A DNA stretch of 64,000 nt from Beijerinckiaceae bacterium (GTDB taxonomy: Bacteria; Pseudomonadota; Alphaproteobacteria; Rhizobiales; Beijerinckiaceae), in the NCBI GenBank assembly GCA_947475995.1, contig CANJNI010000009.1:50702-114701 (forward strand). Direction: 5' to 3'. Positions within the stretch are counted from its first letter, which is position 1, and every line of letters begins with the position of its first letter. A program made the translations under genes and the position numbers. This document shows, one piece after another, positions 9,922-18,363 of this stretch. The notes beneath the pieces are model-generated. The model was given only the letters and a program-made list of their open reading frames with translations. It was not told the DNA's origin and searched no databases.

Positions 9922-10785
9922 ATGACCGAGTTCCCGGCCCGTAGGCCACTTCGTTTTGCGTCTGCCCTGACCGGCGTGTCGCTCGCGGCGCTCGCTCTGG
10001 CGGGTTGCGACGGCGGAACCGCCGTCGGATCGCTGCGTGGCCCCGCAGTGGCCGAAGTCGAGGCGCCGGACGCCAACGCCAGCGTCAACATCCAGTCTCT
10101 TTCCGAAGTCGTGCAGCGCAACCCGGGCGATTCAGGCGCCCTGAACACGCGCGGCGCCGCTTATGCGCGCATCGGCCGCTATCAGGAAGCCATCGCGGAT
10201 TTCACCAAGGCGATCCAGATCGATCCGGGCTCCGTTTCGGCCCTGACCAACCGGGCGCTGGCCTACCGGCAGATCAACCGCAACGACGCCGCGCTGGCGG
10301 ACTTCAACCGCGCCATCGAGGCGAATCCGAACCACGCCCCGGCCTGGCTCGGCCGGGCCAACCTGCTGCGCGCGCAGGGCAATCTGCAACAGGCCATGAC
10401 CGATCTCGACCGCGCGATTCGCCTGAACCCGGAAAACGCGCAGGCCTTCCATTCTCGCGGCCTGATCCGCCAGCGCGAGGGCGATCATGCCCGCGCAGTG
10501 TCGGATTTCGACAATGCGATCGATCGCGATCCTTTCGCCTCCGCCCCCTATCTGGCCCGCGCCCAGAGCCTGACCGAACTCGGCAAGTACGATGCGGCCA
10601 TCGAGGACTTCAACGCCGCCCTGAACGTGGATAACCGCAATCCGGACGGCTGGGCGGGCCTCGGCCTCGCCTATGAGCGCAAGGGCGACCGGCAGAAGGC
10701 GGCCGAAAACTACAACCGCGCCAATGTGCTCGATCCCGGCAACACGGTCGCCCGGGCCGGCCTTGGCCGCGTCGGGCGTGGCTAG
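9922..10785 (+). CDS. TPR-repeat lipoprotein
   Basis: 287 residues from the chosen ATG, which has AGGA eight bases upstream. The ATG at 9916 and longer readings are possible. The lipobox LALAGC places a lipidated Cys at about residue 29. About six tandem tetratricopeptide repeats follow (for example ALNTRGAAYARIGRYQEAIAD and WLGRANLLRAQGNLQQAMTD). It resembles the NlpI/YrrB-like TPR proteins that act as scaffolds at the outer membrane. Partners are unknown. Its stop codon shares the four bases CTAG with the stop codon of convergent ubiG. Confidence 0.8.
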   Translation: MTEFPARRPLRFASALTGVSLAALALAGCDGGTAVGSLRGPAVAEVEAPDANASVNIQSLSEVVQRNPGDSGALNTRGAAYARIGRYQEAIADFTKAIQIDPGSVSALTNRALAYRQINRNDAALADFNRAIEANPNHAPAWLGRANLLRAQGNLQQAMTDLDRAIRLNPENAQAFHSRGLIRQREGDHARAVSDFDNAIDRDPFASAPYLARAQSLTELGKYDAAIEDFNAALNVDNRNPDGWAGLGLAYERKGDRQKAAENYNRANVLDPGNTVARAGLGRVGRG

Positions 10786-11564
10786 AAGGCCTGATCGGCC
10801 ATCAGGACCGGCTTTTCCGCCGCCAGCATGTAGTTCACATCCATGTCCCGGCTGGCGCGCCAGGCATTCGCCAGCGGGTTGAAGACGACGCCGCTGCGAT
10901 CCGTCACGTCCAGCCCGGCAGTTTCGATGGCCTCCGCCAGTTCGGCGGGCGTGACGAACTGCTCCCAGCGGTGCGTGCCCTTCGGAACCCAGCGCAGCAC
11001 ATATTCTGCGCCGACGATCGCAAGCGCGAAGCTCTTGAGCGTGCGATTGAGAGTGGCGGCGAAGAACAATCCGCCCGGCTTCACCATCTCGCAGGCGGTG
11101 CCCACGAAAGCCTTCACATCCGTGACGTGCTCGACGACCTCCATGGCCATGACGACGTCGAAGCGCGCGCCCGTCGCGGCCAGTTCTTCCGCAGTCGTTG
11201 CCCGGTAGTCGATCTCTACGCCGCTTTGTTCCGCATGGGTGCTGGCGACGCCGATATTGTCGGCTCCCGGATCGATGCCGGTGACGGCTGCGCCGAGCCG
11301 GGCGATCGGCTCGCTCAGGATGCCGCCGCCGCAACCGATGTCCAGAACAGACAGGCCCGCAAGCGGCTTCCCGCGCCTCACGTCGCGCGGCGACCCGTCC
11401 GGGCCGGGAAAATGCGCCAGGATGCGGTCGCGGATAAAAGCGATCCTCACGGGATTGAGTTTATGCAACGGGGCCATAGAACCTGTAAGGTTCCACCACT
11501 CGTTCCCCAGACGGGTGAACCGGGCGACGTCGGCGGGATCGACTGTCGAGGCTGACTTGGGCAT
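10782..11564 (-). CDS. ubiG: Ubiquinone biosynthesis O-methyltransferase UbiG
   Basis: 260 residues. The N-terminal FTRLGNEWWNLTGSMAPLHKLNPVR is diagnostic for UbiG, followed by SAM motif I LDIGCGGGILSEP, then EVVEHV and PGGLFFAATLNRT. It performs both O-methylations of the ubiquinone ring. The minus-strand ATG at 11564 has AGGAG about nine bases upstream. It lies divergent from the trypsin-like protein and convergent with the TPR lipoprotein, with a four-base stop overlap. Stand-alone ubiG next to lysC is a common alphaproteobacterial arrangement. Confidence 0.95.
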   Translation of the reverse strand: MPKSASTVDPADVARFTRLGNEWWNLTGSMAPLHKLNPVRIAFIRDRILAHFPGPDGSPRDVRRGKPLAGLSVLDIGCGGGILSEPIARLGAAVTGIDPGADNIGVASTHAEQSGVEIDYRATTAEELAATGARFDVVMAMEVVEHVTDVKAFVGTACEMVKPGGLFFAATLNRTLKSFALAIVGAEYVLRWVPKGTHRWEQFVTPAELAEAIETAGLDVTDRSGVVFNPLANAWRASRDMDVNYMLAAEKPVLMADQAF

Positions 11565-11606
11565 GATGGTTGCTACTCCTGCTCGAATCGGGCGCAAGGA
11601 GCGCGG

Positions 11607-12494
11607 ATGAGACGCGAGCTGTTGTTTACTGCCCTGACGGCCGCCCTGCTGGCAACAGGACTGGCGTCGAATGCGGCTGTGGCGGAACCGGTCGTTGTGG
11701 CTAAACTTCGCCCGTGGACCGGCGTCATAGGCGTCGAAAAGCGGCTCCAGCTGGCGGATTTCGCCGCAGGCCTTCCGTCCCTCGCGCCCGACGCCGTGAA
11801 GAAACGCTTGTCCGGCGTGCAGGTTCTCGAATGCCGCAACATTCGCATCACTGCGCTGATCGTAGGCGCGCCCGATATTGTGGTGACCGCCGCACATGCG
11901 TGGTTTGACCGCTCGGGCTATCGCAAGCCCACCACCGCCTGCGGCATTGTGGTGCATCAGGACGGCTACACCCGGATTCACCCGATCAAGATCAATTCGG
12001 TCGTCACGGGGGACTTTCGATACGGGCCCATCGAGATCAACAGTCCGCAGGACTGGGCTGTCATGCGCCTGCAGACGCCCGTGCAGGGAATCGAGCCCTT
12101 TGCGCTGCCGCCGGAAGACTGGGCGGGACTGAAGGATGATGAGGCTGTGGTCCTCGCCACCGGACCGCAGATCAATTTCCCTGTTCAGACCAACGCCACG
12201 CGCCTTGCGGAAACCTGTGCGATCCGCCGCGTCATCGATCACGGCCGCGGTCCGGCCCTGATCAAGACCGATTGCGATACCGGCATCGGGGCATCGGGCG
12301 GCGCCTATCTGGCCAATCTGGCGACCGGCAAGCCTGTGCTGGTCGGCCTGCAATCCGCCAACCGGGGCGAGACCGGCTGCGAGGGCTATGACGAGAAGCT
12401 TTGTTTTGCGCTGGGGGTGCCGATCGCCGGCAAATTGCGCGAAGCCATCGCCCAGAGGATTGCCGAAACCTACACAACCTCGGCCGAGCGTTGA
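11607..12494 (+). CDS. Secreted trypsin-like serine peptidase
   Basis: 295 residues. A signal peptide (LLFTALTAALLATGLASNAAVA) precedes a divergent S1 (chymotrypsin-fold) domain. The triad appears complete: H97 in VVTAAHAW, D149 in QDWAVMRL and S230 in TGIGASGGA, with paired cysteines nearby (C76, C112, C204, C223). It is expected in the periplasm or outside the cell. The substrate is unknown, and the deviation from the GDSGG motif (GASGG) makes specificity hard to guess. AAGGAG precedes the start. Confidence 0.75.
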   Translation: MRRELLFTALTAALLATGLASNAAVAEPVVVAKLRPWTGVIGVEKRLQLADFAAGLPSLAPDAVKKRLSGVQVLECRNIRITALIVGAPDIVVTAAHAWFDRSGYRKPTTACGIVVHQDGYTRIHPIKINSVVTGDFRYGPIEINSPQDWAVMRLQTPVQGIEPFALPPEDWAGLKDDEAVVLATGPQINFPVQTNATRLAETCAIRRVIDHGRGPALIKTDCDTGIGASGGAYLANLATGKPVLVGLQSANRGETGCEGYDEKLCFALGVPIAGKLREAIAQRIAETYTTSAER

Positions 12495-12524
12495 CAGCAG
12501 CGGGCCTCGCGGTCATTTAGGGGC

Positions 12525-12549
12525 GCCCTCGCCCGAGGGCGGTGGTTTT
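12525..12549 (+). terminator. Hairpin between peptidase and lysC
   Basis: GCCCTCG (12525-12531) pairs with CGAGGGC (12534-12540) with a two-base loop, followed by GGTGGTTTT. It is a weak terminator or leader hairpin. Confidence 0.35.
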
Positions 12550-12601
12550 CCGCCTGCGCCCGCTCCGGGCTCAACCCTCAGATCTGGACGTTCCGCGCCC
12601 C

Positions 12602-13840
12602 ATGGCCCGTCTTGTGTTGAAATTCGGCGGCACGTCCGTCGCCAATATGGATCGCATCCGCAACGTCGCGCAGCATGTGCGCCGCGAGGTGGAGGCCGGC
12701 CATGAAGTCGCCGTCGTGGTCTCCGCCATGTCGGGCAAGACCAACGAGCTGGTCGCCTGGTGCAAGGACGCCTCGATCCTTTACGACATGAAGGAATATG
12801 ACGCGGTTGTCGCCTCGGGCGAGCTGGTCACGGCCGGCCTGCTGGCCATCGCGCTTCAGAATATCGGCATTCCGGCCCGCTCCTGGCAGGGCTGGCAATT
12901 GCCGGTCACGACCGATGACGCGCACGGCTCTGCCCGCATTCTGGGCATCGACGGCTCGAAGCTGATCGAAGGCTTCGAAAAGCGGAAAGAAGTCGCCGTC
13001 ATGGCGGGCTTTCAGGGCATTCATCCCGAGAGCGGTCGCGTGACCACGCTCGGGCGCGGCGGCTCCGACACCAGCGCGGTTGCGCTCGCGGCCGCCATCA
13101 AGGCCGACCGCTGCGACATCTACACGGACGTCGACGGCGTCTACACGACAGATCCGCGCATCGTGAAGCAGGCGCGCCGCATGGATCGCGTCGCCTTTGA
13201 AGAAATGCTGGAGATGGCCTCGCTCGGCGCAAAAGTGCTGCAGGTGCGCTCCGTCGAACTCGCCATGGTGCACAAGGTCAAGACATTCGTGCGGTCGTCC
13301 TTTGACGATCCCGCAGACCCCAAGCCCGGCACGCTTATCTGTGACGAGGAGGATATTGTGGAACAGCAGGTCGTCACCGGCATCGCCTATTCGAAGGACG
13401 AGGCGCAGATCACCCTTCGCCGCGTCGCCGACAAGCCGGGCGTGGCGGCGGCCATCTTCGTTCCGCTGGCGGACGCCAACATCAATGTCGACATGATCAT
13501 CCAGGTGGTCAGCGACGACGCCAAGACCACCGATCTCACCTTCACGGTGCCGGCCGCCGAATATGAGCGCGCAAAGGCGATCCTCGAGGCCGCCAAGGCC
13601 GAGATCGGCTATGGCGACCTGCACGGCGCGACCGATGTGGTGAAAGTCTCGGCCATCGGCATCGGCATGCGCAGCCACGCGGGCGTCGCCGCCCGGGCCT
13701 TCAAGGCTCTGGCCGAAAAGGGCGTCAACATCCGCGCCATCACGACGAGCGAAATCAAGTTCTCGGTGCTGATCGACGCCGAATATACCGAACTGGCGGT
13801 GCGGACGCTGCACACGCTGTACGGGCTCGACAAGACGTAA
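12602..13840 (+). CDS. lysC: Aspartokinase
   Basis: 413 residues. The amino-acid kinase domain (about 1-240) begins MARLVLKFGGTSVANMDRI, with SGKTNELV, the active-site region TTLGRGGSDTSAVALAAA and YTDVDGVYTTDPR. Two ACT domains (about 265-410) provide allosteric feedback control by lysine and/or threonine. It phosphorylates aspartate, the first step to lysine, threonine, methionine and diaminopimelate. The frame is open further upstream, but the KFGGTSV alignment fixes the start at 12602. It is a monofunctional enzyme with alpha-plus-beta organisation as usual in this class. Confidence 0.95.
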   Translation: MARLVLKFGGTSVANMDRIRNVAQHVRREVEAGHEVAVVVSAMSGKTNELVAWCKDASILYDMKEYDAVVASGELVTAGLLAIALQNIGIPARSWQGWQLPVTTDDAHGSARILGIDGSKLIEGFEKRKEVAVMAGFQGIHPESGRVTTLGRGGSDTSAVALAAAIKADRCDIYTDVDGVYTTDPRIVKQARRMDRVAFEEMLEMASLGAKVLQVRSVELAMVHKVKTFVRSSFDDPADPKPGTLICDEEDIVEQQVVTGIAYSKDEAQITLRRVADKPGVAAAIFVPLADANINVDMIIQVVSDDAKTTDLTFTVPAAEYERAKAILEAAKAEIGYGDLHGATDVVKVSAIGIGMRSHAGVAARAFKALAEKGVNIRAITTSEIKFSVLIDAEYTELAVRTLHTLYGLDKT

Positions 13841-13987
13841 GGGCAAGCGCGCCCCTATTGCACGGCGCGCGTTCTTCTCCGGCCTCCACCGGGGAAAGCG
13901 CGCTCAAGAAACTCCATCTTGCGCCCACCCGGCGCAAAGATTGCTTGCCTTCCGGGGACGCGCATCGCGCCTGAACGGAGGCATTCC

Positions 13988-14377
13988 ATGACTCACGAAA
14001 TCAACCTGCCGGACGTTGTCGCCGAAGTTCGCTCGAATTTCGAAGCCTACAATGTGGCCATCCAGTCGGGCGACACCGACGCCCTGAACGCCTTCTTCTG
14101 GAAGTCTCCCAACACCGTGCGCTTCGGCAACGGCGAACACCTGTTCGGGCACGAAGCAATCGCATCGTTCCGCTCGGGCGTCTGGAAGGGTGGCGGCGCG
14201 CCGCGCAAACTGGAGGGAATCCAGATCACCACGCTTGGGCGCGATTTCGGCCTCACATGGGCGCTTTTCAGGAAGCCCGACGGAACCGGCCCGACGTCCC
14301 GCCAGAGCCAGACATGGGCGCGCTTTCCGGAAGGCTGGCGCATCATTGCGGCCCATGTCAGCGCGGTCGATATCTGA
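13988..14377 (+). CDS. HpxZ/AtzH-like protein (SnoaL-like fold, DUF3225)
   Basis: 129 residues of the nuclear-transport-factor-2/SnoaL-like fold: INLPDVVAEVRSNFEAYN, FFWKSPNTVRFGNGEHLFG and the C-terminal QTWARFPEGWRIIAAHVS all match the oxalurate-catabolism HpxZ / AtzH-like family. Members sit beside amidases such as HpxY or AtzF and may stabilise or assist them, but no amidase is nearby here. GGAGG stands at the right spacing before the ATG at 13988. The last 20 bases overlap the convergent membrane-protein gene. Confidence 0.75.
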   Translation: MTHEINLPDVVAEVRSNFEAYNVAIQSGDTDALNAFFWKSPNTVRFGNGEHLFGHEAIASFRSGVWKGGGAPRKLEGIQITTLGRDFGLTWALFRKPDGTGPTSRQSQTWARFPEGWRIIAAHVSAVDI

Positions 14378-15485
14378 CCGCTCGCAACGCGCCGGCAAGC
14401 CGCCAGGACATGCGCCCGCTCCACCACGTGAGGCGCGCCAGACGCCGCGCCAGCGCGACGGCGATCAGCAGCGCCGCCCACGCATAGCCGACGCCCGCCA
14501 TCACCCAACCGGCCAGAATGGCTGCGCCGGACGCCAGCGCGATCGCTCCGCGACCGAGCACTTTCAGAACCGCCCGCGTCCCGAGACCCCGCGCCTCGGA
14601 CAGTTTCGCGATGCGGCGCAAATCGCCTGCATCGGCCGCAATCGCCAGCGCTTCCTGCGCGCCTCGCACGCCCGCGCGGCGTCCGATGGTCGAGACGTCC
14701 TCCGCCAGCCCGCGCAGTCGTGCGAGCGATGCCGGACGCACCGCGCCGGCCAGCGCGGCCTTGGCCGCCGTAATCTCGAATTTGCCCGCCGCTCCTGCCG
14801 CCGCCGCGAGGGCCCTCGGATCGAACGCTTCGCCTGTCAGCCGGGCGACCTCCGTAGCGAGCGGCTTCGACAGGCGGCCCGAGCGCGCCGCCACCCGCAG
14901 CGTCGAGACGCCCGCCCGGGCGGGGAGCGCGATGCCGAGGGTGGCGACGGTCGCGCCTGTCAGCGCCAGTCCTGCCGCCGCTAGCCCCAGCGTGAGCCGA
15001 TCCGGCTCCTCTCCTTTGGCGATTTTTTGCCCCTCGCGGATCAGGTCGCGCACGTCGCCGACGCCTGTAAGGTCGCCCGCCACGACGCCCGCCAGTCCCG
15101 CGCCGGTCTCGCCGTCTCCGGCCACGAGACCCGCATAGAATTCCCCGACGCCGCGCCTCAACGAACTTCCGGCTGTGGTGGCGGCGTCGTAGCGGGCGCG
15201 CAGCGCGGGCCGAACCGCCATTCCCTGCTGATCGGCGAGCGCCAGAAAGCTTTCCGCGAGGCCAACGTCATCTGCGTCCAGGGCGGCGGCGATTTCGGCC
15301 TCGAGCCGCTCCGGGGGCAGGCGGTCATGCAGGCCACGCGCGGCGAGTTCCACAGGATCATCGGCCGCCGCCAGCCATTGGGCGGAATCGCCCGCCCGGC
15401 GCATGATTTCGGGTCCGGCAGCCCCGAAGGCCAATATGGCCGCGACGGCTGAGGCGACCCCGGCGATCCGCAATCCTGTCCGCAC
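14358..15485 (-). CDS. Uncharacterised Ala-rich membrane protein
   Basis: 375 residues from a GTG start at 15485. The frame is open to 15632, but that longer version would overlap the ilvD start. After a short basic N-terminus there is one hydrophobic helix (LRIAGVASAVAAILAFGAAG). The middle holds helical Ala-rich sequence with further hydrophobic stretches (LGLAAAGLALTGATVATLGIAL), and the C-terminus has a long hydrophobic segment (ASGAAILAGWVMAGVGYAWAALLIAVAL) before a basic tail. This suggests an inner-membrane protein with several spans. No family is recognised. It is divergent from ilvD and its 3' end overlaps the HpxZ-like gene by 20 bases. Confidence 0.65.
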   Translation of the reverse strand: MRTGLRIAGVASAVAAILAFGAAGPEIMRRAGDSAQWLAAADDPVELAARGLHDRLPPERLEAEIAAALDADDVGLAESFLALADQQGMAVRPALRARYDAATTAGSSLRRGVGEFYAGLVAGDGETGAGLAGVVAGDLTGVGDVRDLIREGQKIAKGEEPDRLTLGLAAAGLALTGATVATLGIALPARAGVSTLRVAARSGRLSKPLATEVARLTGEAFDPRALAAAAGAAGKFEITAAKAALAGAVRPASLARLRGLAEDVSTIGRRAGVRGAQEALAIAADAGDLRRIAKLSEARGLGTRAVLKVLGRGAIALASGAAILAGWVMAGVGYAWAALLIAVALARRLARLTWWSGRMSWRLAGALRAVRYRPR

Positions 15486-15630
15486 CCGAGCCTCGCAGGC
15501 GATAGTGATCCAGCCTATATGGAGATCGTTTGCGCTCGAAATGAGGGGTGAAGACGCCCCGTTCGTACCCGCTTGACCCCTGACGCCGCAGGCGTCACTT
15601 AGTGCCAGCCACGTCAAACGAGAGTTTCCC

Positions 15631-17472
15631 ATGCCCGCCTATCGCTCCCGCACCAGCACCCACGGCCGCAACATGGCCGGCGCGCGCGGCCTCTGGCGCG
15701 CGACGGGCATGAAGGACGGCGACTTCGGCAAGCCGATCATTGCGGTCGCCAATTCCTTCACGCAGTTCGTGCCCGGCCACGTCCACCTGAAGGATCTCGG
15801 CCAGCTTGTGGCGCGCGAGATCGAAAAGGCCGGCGGCGTCGCCAAGGAGTTCAACACGATCGCGGTCGATGATGGCATCGCGATGGGGCATGACGGCATG
15901 CTCTACAGCCTGCCGTCACGCGAGGTGATCGCCGACAGCGTCGAATACATGGTCAACGCGCATTGCGCGGACGCCATCGTGTGCATCTCGAACTGCGACA
16001 AGATCACGCCCGGAATGCTGATGGCCGCGATGCGGCTGAACATCCCGGCCGTGTTCGTTTCCGGCGGTCCGATGGAAGCCGGCAAGTTCATCGCCGACGG
16101 CGTGCTGAAGAAGGTCGATCTCATCGACGCCATGGTGGCCGCCGCCGACGACAAGGTGTCGGACGCGGACGTGCAGGCGCTTGAACGCTCCGCCTGTCCG
16201 ACCTGCGGCTCCTGCTCGGGCATGTTCACCGCCAATTCGATGAACTGCCTCACTGAAGCGCTGGGGCTCGCGCTGCCCGGCAACGGTTCGACGCTCGCCA
16301 CCCATTCGGATCGCAAGCGGCTGTTCGTTGAAGCCGGTCATCTGATCGTCGATCTGGCCAAGCGCTACTATGAGCAGAACGACGAGTCGGTATTGCCGCG
16401 CAACATTGCGAACTTCAAGGCGTTCGAGAACGCCATGACGCTCGACATCAGCATGGGCGGGTCGACCAACACAGTGCTGCATCTTCTGGCCGCAGCCTAT
16501 GAGGGCGAAATTCCCTTCACGATGGAAGACATCGACCGCCTGTCGCGTCGCGTGCCGGTGCTGTGCAAGGTCGCGCCCTCCGTGGCGAATGTGCACATGG
16601 AAGACGTGCATCGCGCCGGCGGCATCATGGCGATCCTCGGCGAACTCGACCGCGCCGGGCTGCTCAATTCCGACAACCCGACTGTTCACAGCCCGACGCT
16701 TGCCGCCGGCATCGCCCGCTGGGACATTGCGGTGACGAACAGCGAGAGCGTGCGTGAATTCTTCAGCGCCGCGCCGGGCGGCGTGCCCACGCAGGTCGCG
16801 TTCAGCCAGTCGCGCCGTTATGAATCGCTCGACACGGACCGCGAAGCGGGCGTCATTCGCAACGCCGATCACGCCTATTCCAAGGACGGCGGCCTCGCGG
16901 TCCTGTCCGGCAACATCGCGCTGGACGGCTGCATCGTGAAGACGGCCGGCGTCGATGAATCCATCCTGAAGTTCACCGGTCCGGCGCGCGTGTTTGAAAG
17001 CCAGGACGCGGCTGTCGATGGCATTCTCAACGGCAAGGTCAAGGCCGGCGACGTTGTGGTGATCCGCTACGAGGGTCCGCGCGGCGGCCCCGGCATGCAG
17101 GAGATGCTGTATCCGACGAGCTACATCAAATCGAAGGGCCTCGGCAAAGCCTGCGCGCTCATCACTGACGGGCGTTTCTCCGGCGGCACCTCGGGCCTTT
17201 CCATCGGCCACGTTTCGCCGGAAGCGGCTGAAGGCGGGTCTATCGGTCTGGTTGAAGAAAACGACAGCATCGAAATCGACATTCCCAACCGCAGCATCAA
17301 GCTCGCGGTGAGCGACGAAGAACTCGTGCGCCGTCGCGCCGCAATGGACCAGAAGGGCAAGGACGCCTGGAAGCCGGTTGCGCCTCGCAAGCGCAAGGTC
17401 AGCACGGCCCTGAAGGCCTACGCGATGCTGGCGACCAGCGCCGCCAAGGGAGCGGTGCGCGAAATCAGGTAG
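15631..17472 (+). CDS. ilvD: Dihydroxy-acid dehydratase
   Basis: 613 residues, full length for the long (E. coli-type) IlvD. It shows iron-sulfur cluster cysteines in [11 protein letters not shown] and [19 protein letters not shown], plus [27 protein letters not shown] and [16 protein letters not shown]. It converts 2,3-dihydroxy-isovalerate and -methylvalerate to the 2-oxo acids in valine, leucine and isoleucine biosynthesis. It is monocistronic and followed by an intrinsic terminator that runs into the start region of the next gene. Confidence 0.97.
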   Translation: MPAYRSRTSTHGRNMAGARGLWRATGMKDGDFGKPIIAVANSFTQFVPGHVHLKDLGQLVAREIEKAGGVAKEFNTIAVDDGIAMGHDGMLYSLPSREVIADSVEYMVNAHCADAIVCISNCDKITPGMLMAAMRLNIPAVFVSGGPMEAGKFIADGVLKKVDLIDAMVAAADDKVSDADVQALERSACPTCGSCSGMFTANSMNCLTEALGLALPGNGSTLATHSDRKRLFVEAGHLIVDLAKRYYEQNDESVLPRNIANFKAFENAMTLDISMGGSTNTVLHLLAAAYEGEIPFTMEDIDRLSRRVPVLCKVAPSVANVHMEDVHRAGGIMAILGELDRAGLLNSDNPTVHSPTLAAGIARWDIAVTNSESVREFFSAAPGGVPTQVAFSQSRRYESLDTDREAGVIRNADHAYSKDGGLAVLSGNIALDGCIVKTAGVDESILKFTGPARVFESQDAAVDGILNGKVKAGDVVVIRYEGPRGGPGMQEMLYPTSYIKSKGLGKACALITDGRFSGGTSGLSIGHVSPEAAEGGSIGLVEENDSIEIDIPNRSIKLAVSDEELVRRRAAMDQKGKDAWKPVAPRKRKVSTALKAYAMLATSAAKGAVREIR

Positions 17473-17525
17473 TCGCCTGCGCGCAACGCCCTACATTCGG
17501 TTCATGCGAACCAAAATTTTCATCG

Positions 17526-17557
17526 GCAGGCTCTCGCGCAAGCGGGCCTGCTTTTTT
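17526..17557 (+). terminator. Intrinsic terminator of ilvD
   Basis: GCAGGC (17526-17531) pairs with GCCTGC (17546-17551), with an inner CGC/GCG pair, and is followed at once by six T. It lies within the region that seems to encode the signal peptide of the downstream lytic transglycosylase. Confidence 0.75.
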
Positions 17558-17619
17558 GTTGCTGTTCCGCGCTCGCGCAGGACGGCGCCGAAGAGCCTGT
17601 CGCCGTCACGGTTTGCAGA

Positions 17620-18363
17620 ATGATCGAGCGCGCCGCCGCAACGCATCGGGTGCCGGCGCATTTTTTGACGCGGCTCATCTGGCAGGAAAGCAGCTTCCGG
17701 TCGCATGTGGTGAGCCCCGCAGGCGCGCAGGGCATTGCGCAATTCATGCCCGGCACTGCGGCGCAGCGGGGCCTTGCGGACCCGTTCGATCCCGAAGCCG
17801 CCATTCCAAAGGCGGCCGAGTTGCTGTCCGATCTGAAGCAGCGTTTCGGCAATTGGGGGCTGGCGGCTGCGGCCTACAACGCCGGCGCGGGGCGCGTGAA
17901 TGGATGGCTCAACAGCGGCGGCTATCTGCCGGGCGAGACGCGCGACTATGTGGTGCGCATCACCGGCCATGCGGCGGAGGATTGGACCGACGAGAAAGCG
18001 GCCGCAAAAGCAACCGGCGAGATCGAATCCCCCGATCGTCCGAACTGCCTGACCGTCGCCGGGGACATTCGCCGCAGCGGGCCGATGCGGCTCGCGGCCT
18101 CCAGCATTTTCGCCCCGTGGGGCGTGCAGCTTTCGGGAAACTTCTCAAAATCAGTCGCGCTTGCGTCCTACATGAGGGCGCGCGCCCGTTACGCAGCGAT
18201 CCTTGGCGAAACCGAACCGATGATCATCGGTTCGCGATTGCGAAGCAGGGGCGCGCGACCGTTCTATCGTGTGCGCGCACCTGCCGCGACCCGTGCGGAC
18301 GCCAGCGCTCTATGCGCCCGAATTTCACGCGCTGGCGGCGCTTGCGTGGTGCTGAAAAGCTAG
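17620..18363 (+). CDS. Lytic transglycosylase, start region disturbed
   Basis: 247 residues from the first in-frame ATG. It has an SLT-type lysozyme fold: the catalytic Glu is in LIWQESSFRS, followed by SPAGAQGIAQFMPGTAAQRG and LAAAAYNAGAGRV. A C-terminal SPOR-like tail (PFYRVRAP, ending RAGGACVVLKS) probably binds denuded glycan at the septum. It cleaves peptidoglycan to anhydromuropeptides. The same frame continues upstream of 17620 with family-like sequence (EEPVAVTVCRMIERAA) and a signal-peptide-like LLFCCCSALAQD, yet it has no ATG, GTG or TTG. An ATG at 17504 in the next frame opens a plausible basic N-terminus, which would join by a -1 shift at the T6 run 17552-17557. The stop shares CTAG with selO. 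Confidence 0.8.
   Translation: MIERAAATHRVPAHFLTRLIWQESSFRSHVVSPAGAQGIAQFMPGTAAQRGLADPFDPEAAIPKAAELLSDLKQRFGNWGLAAAAYNAGAGRVNGWLNSGGYLPGETRDYVVRITGHAAEDWTDEKAAAKATGEIESPDRPNCLTVAGDIRRSGPMRLAASSIFAPWGVQLSGNFSKSVALASYMRARARYAAILGETEPMIIGSRLRSRGARPFYRVRAPAATRADASALCARISRAGGACVVLKS

Noticed and set aside
15631..17472. Long antisense frame over ilvD
   Set aside because: Mirror of high-GC codon usage; ilvD is complete with all cluster cysteines.
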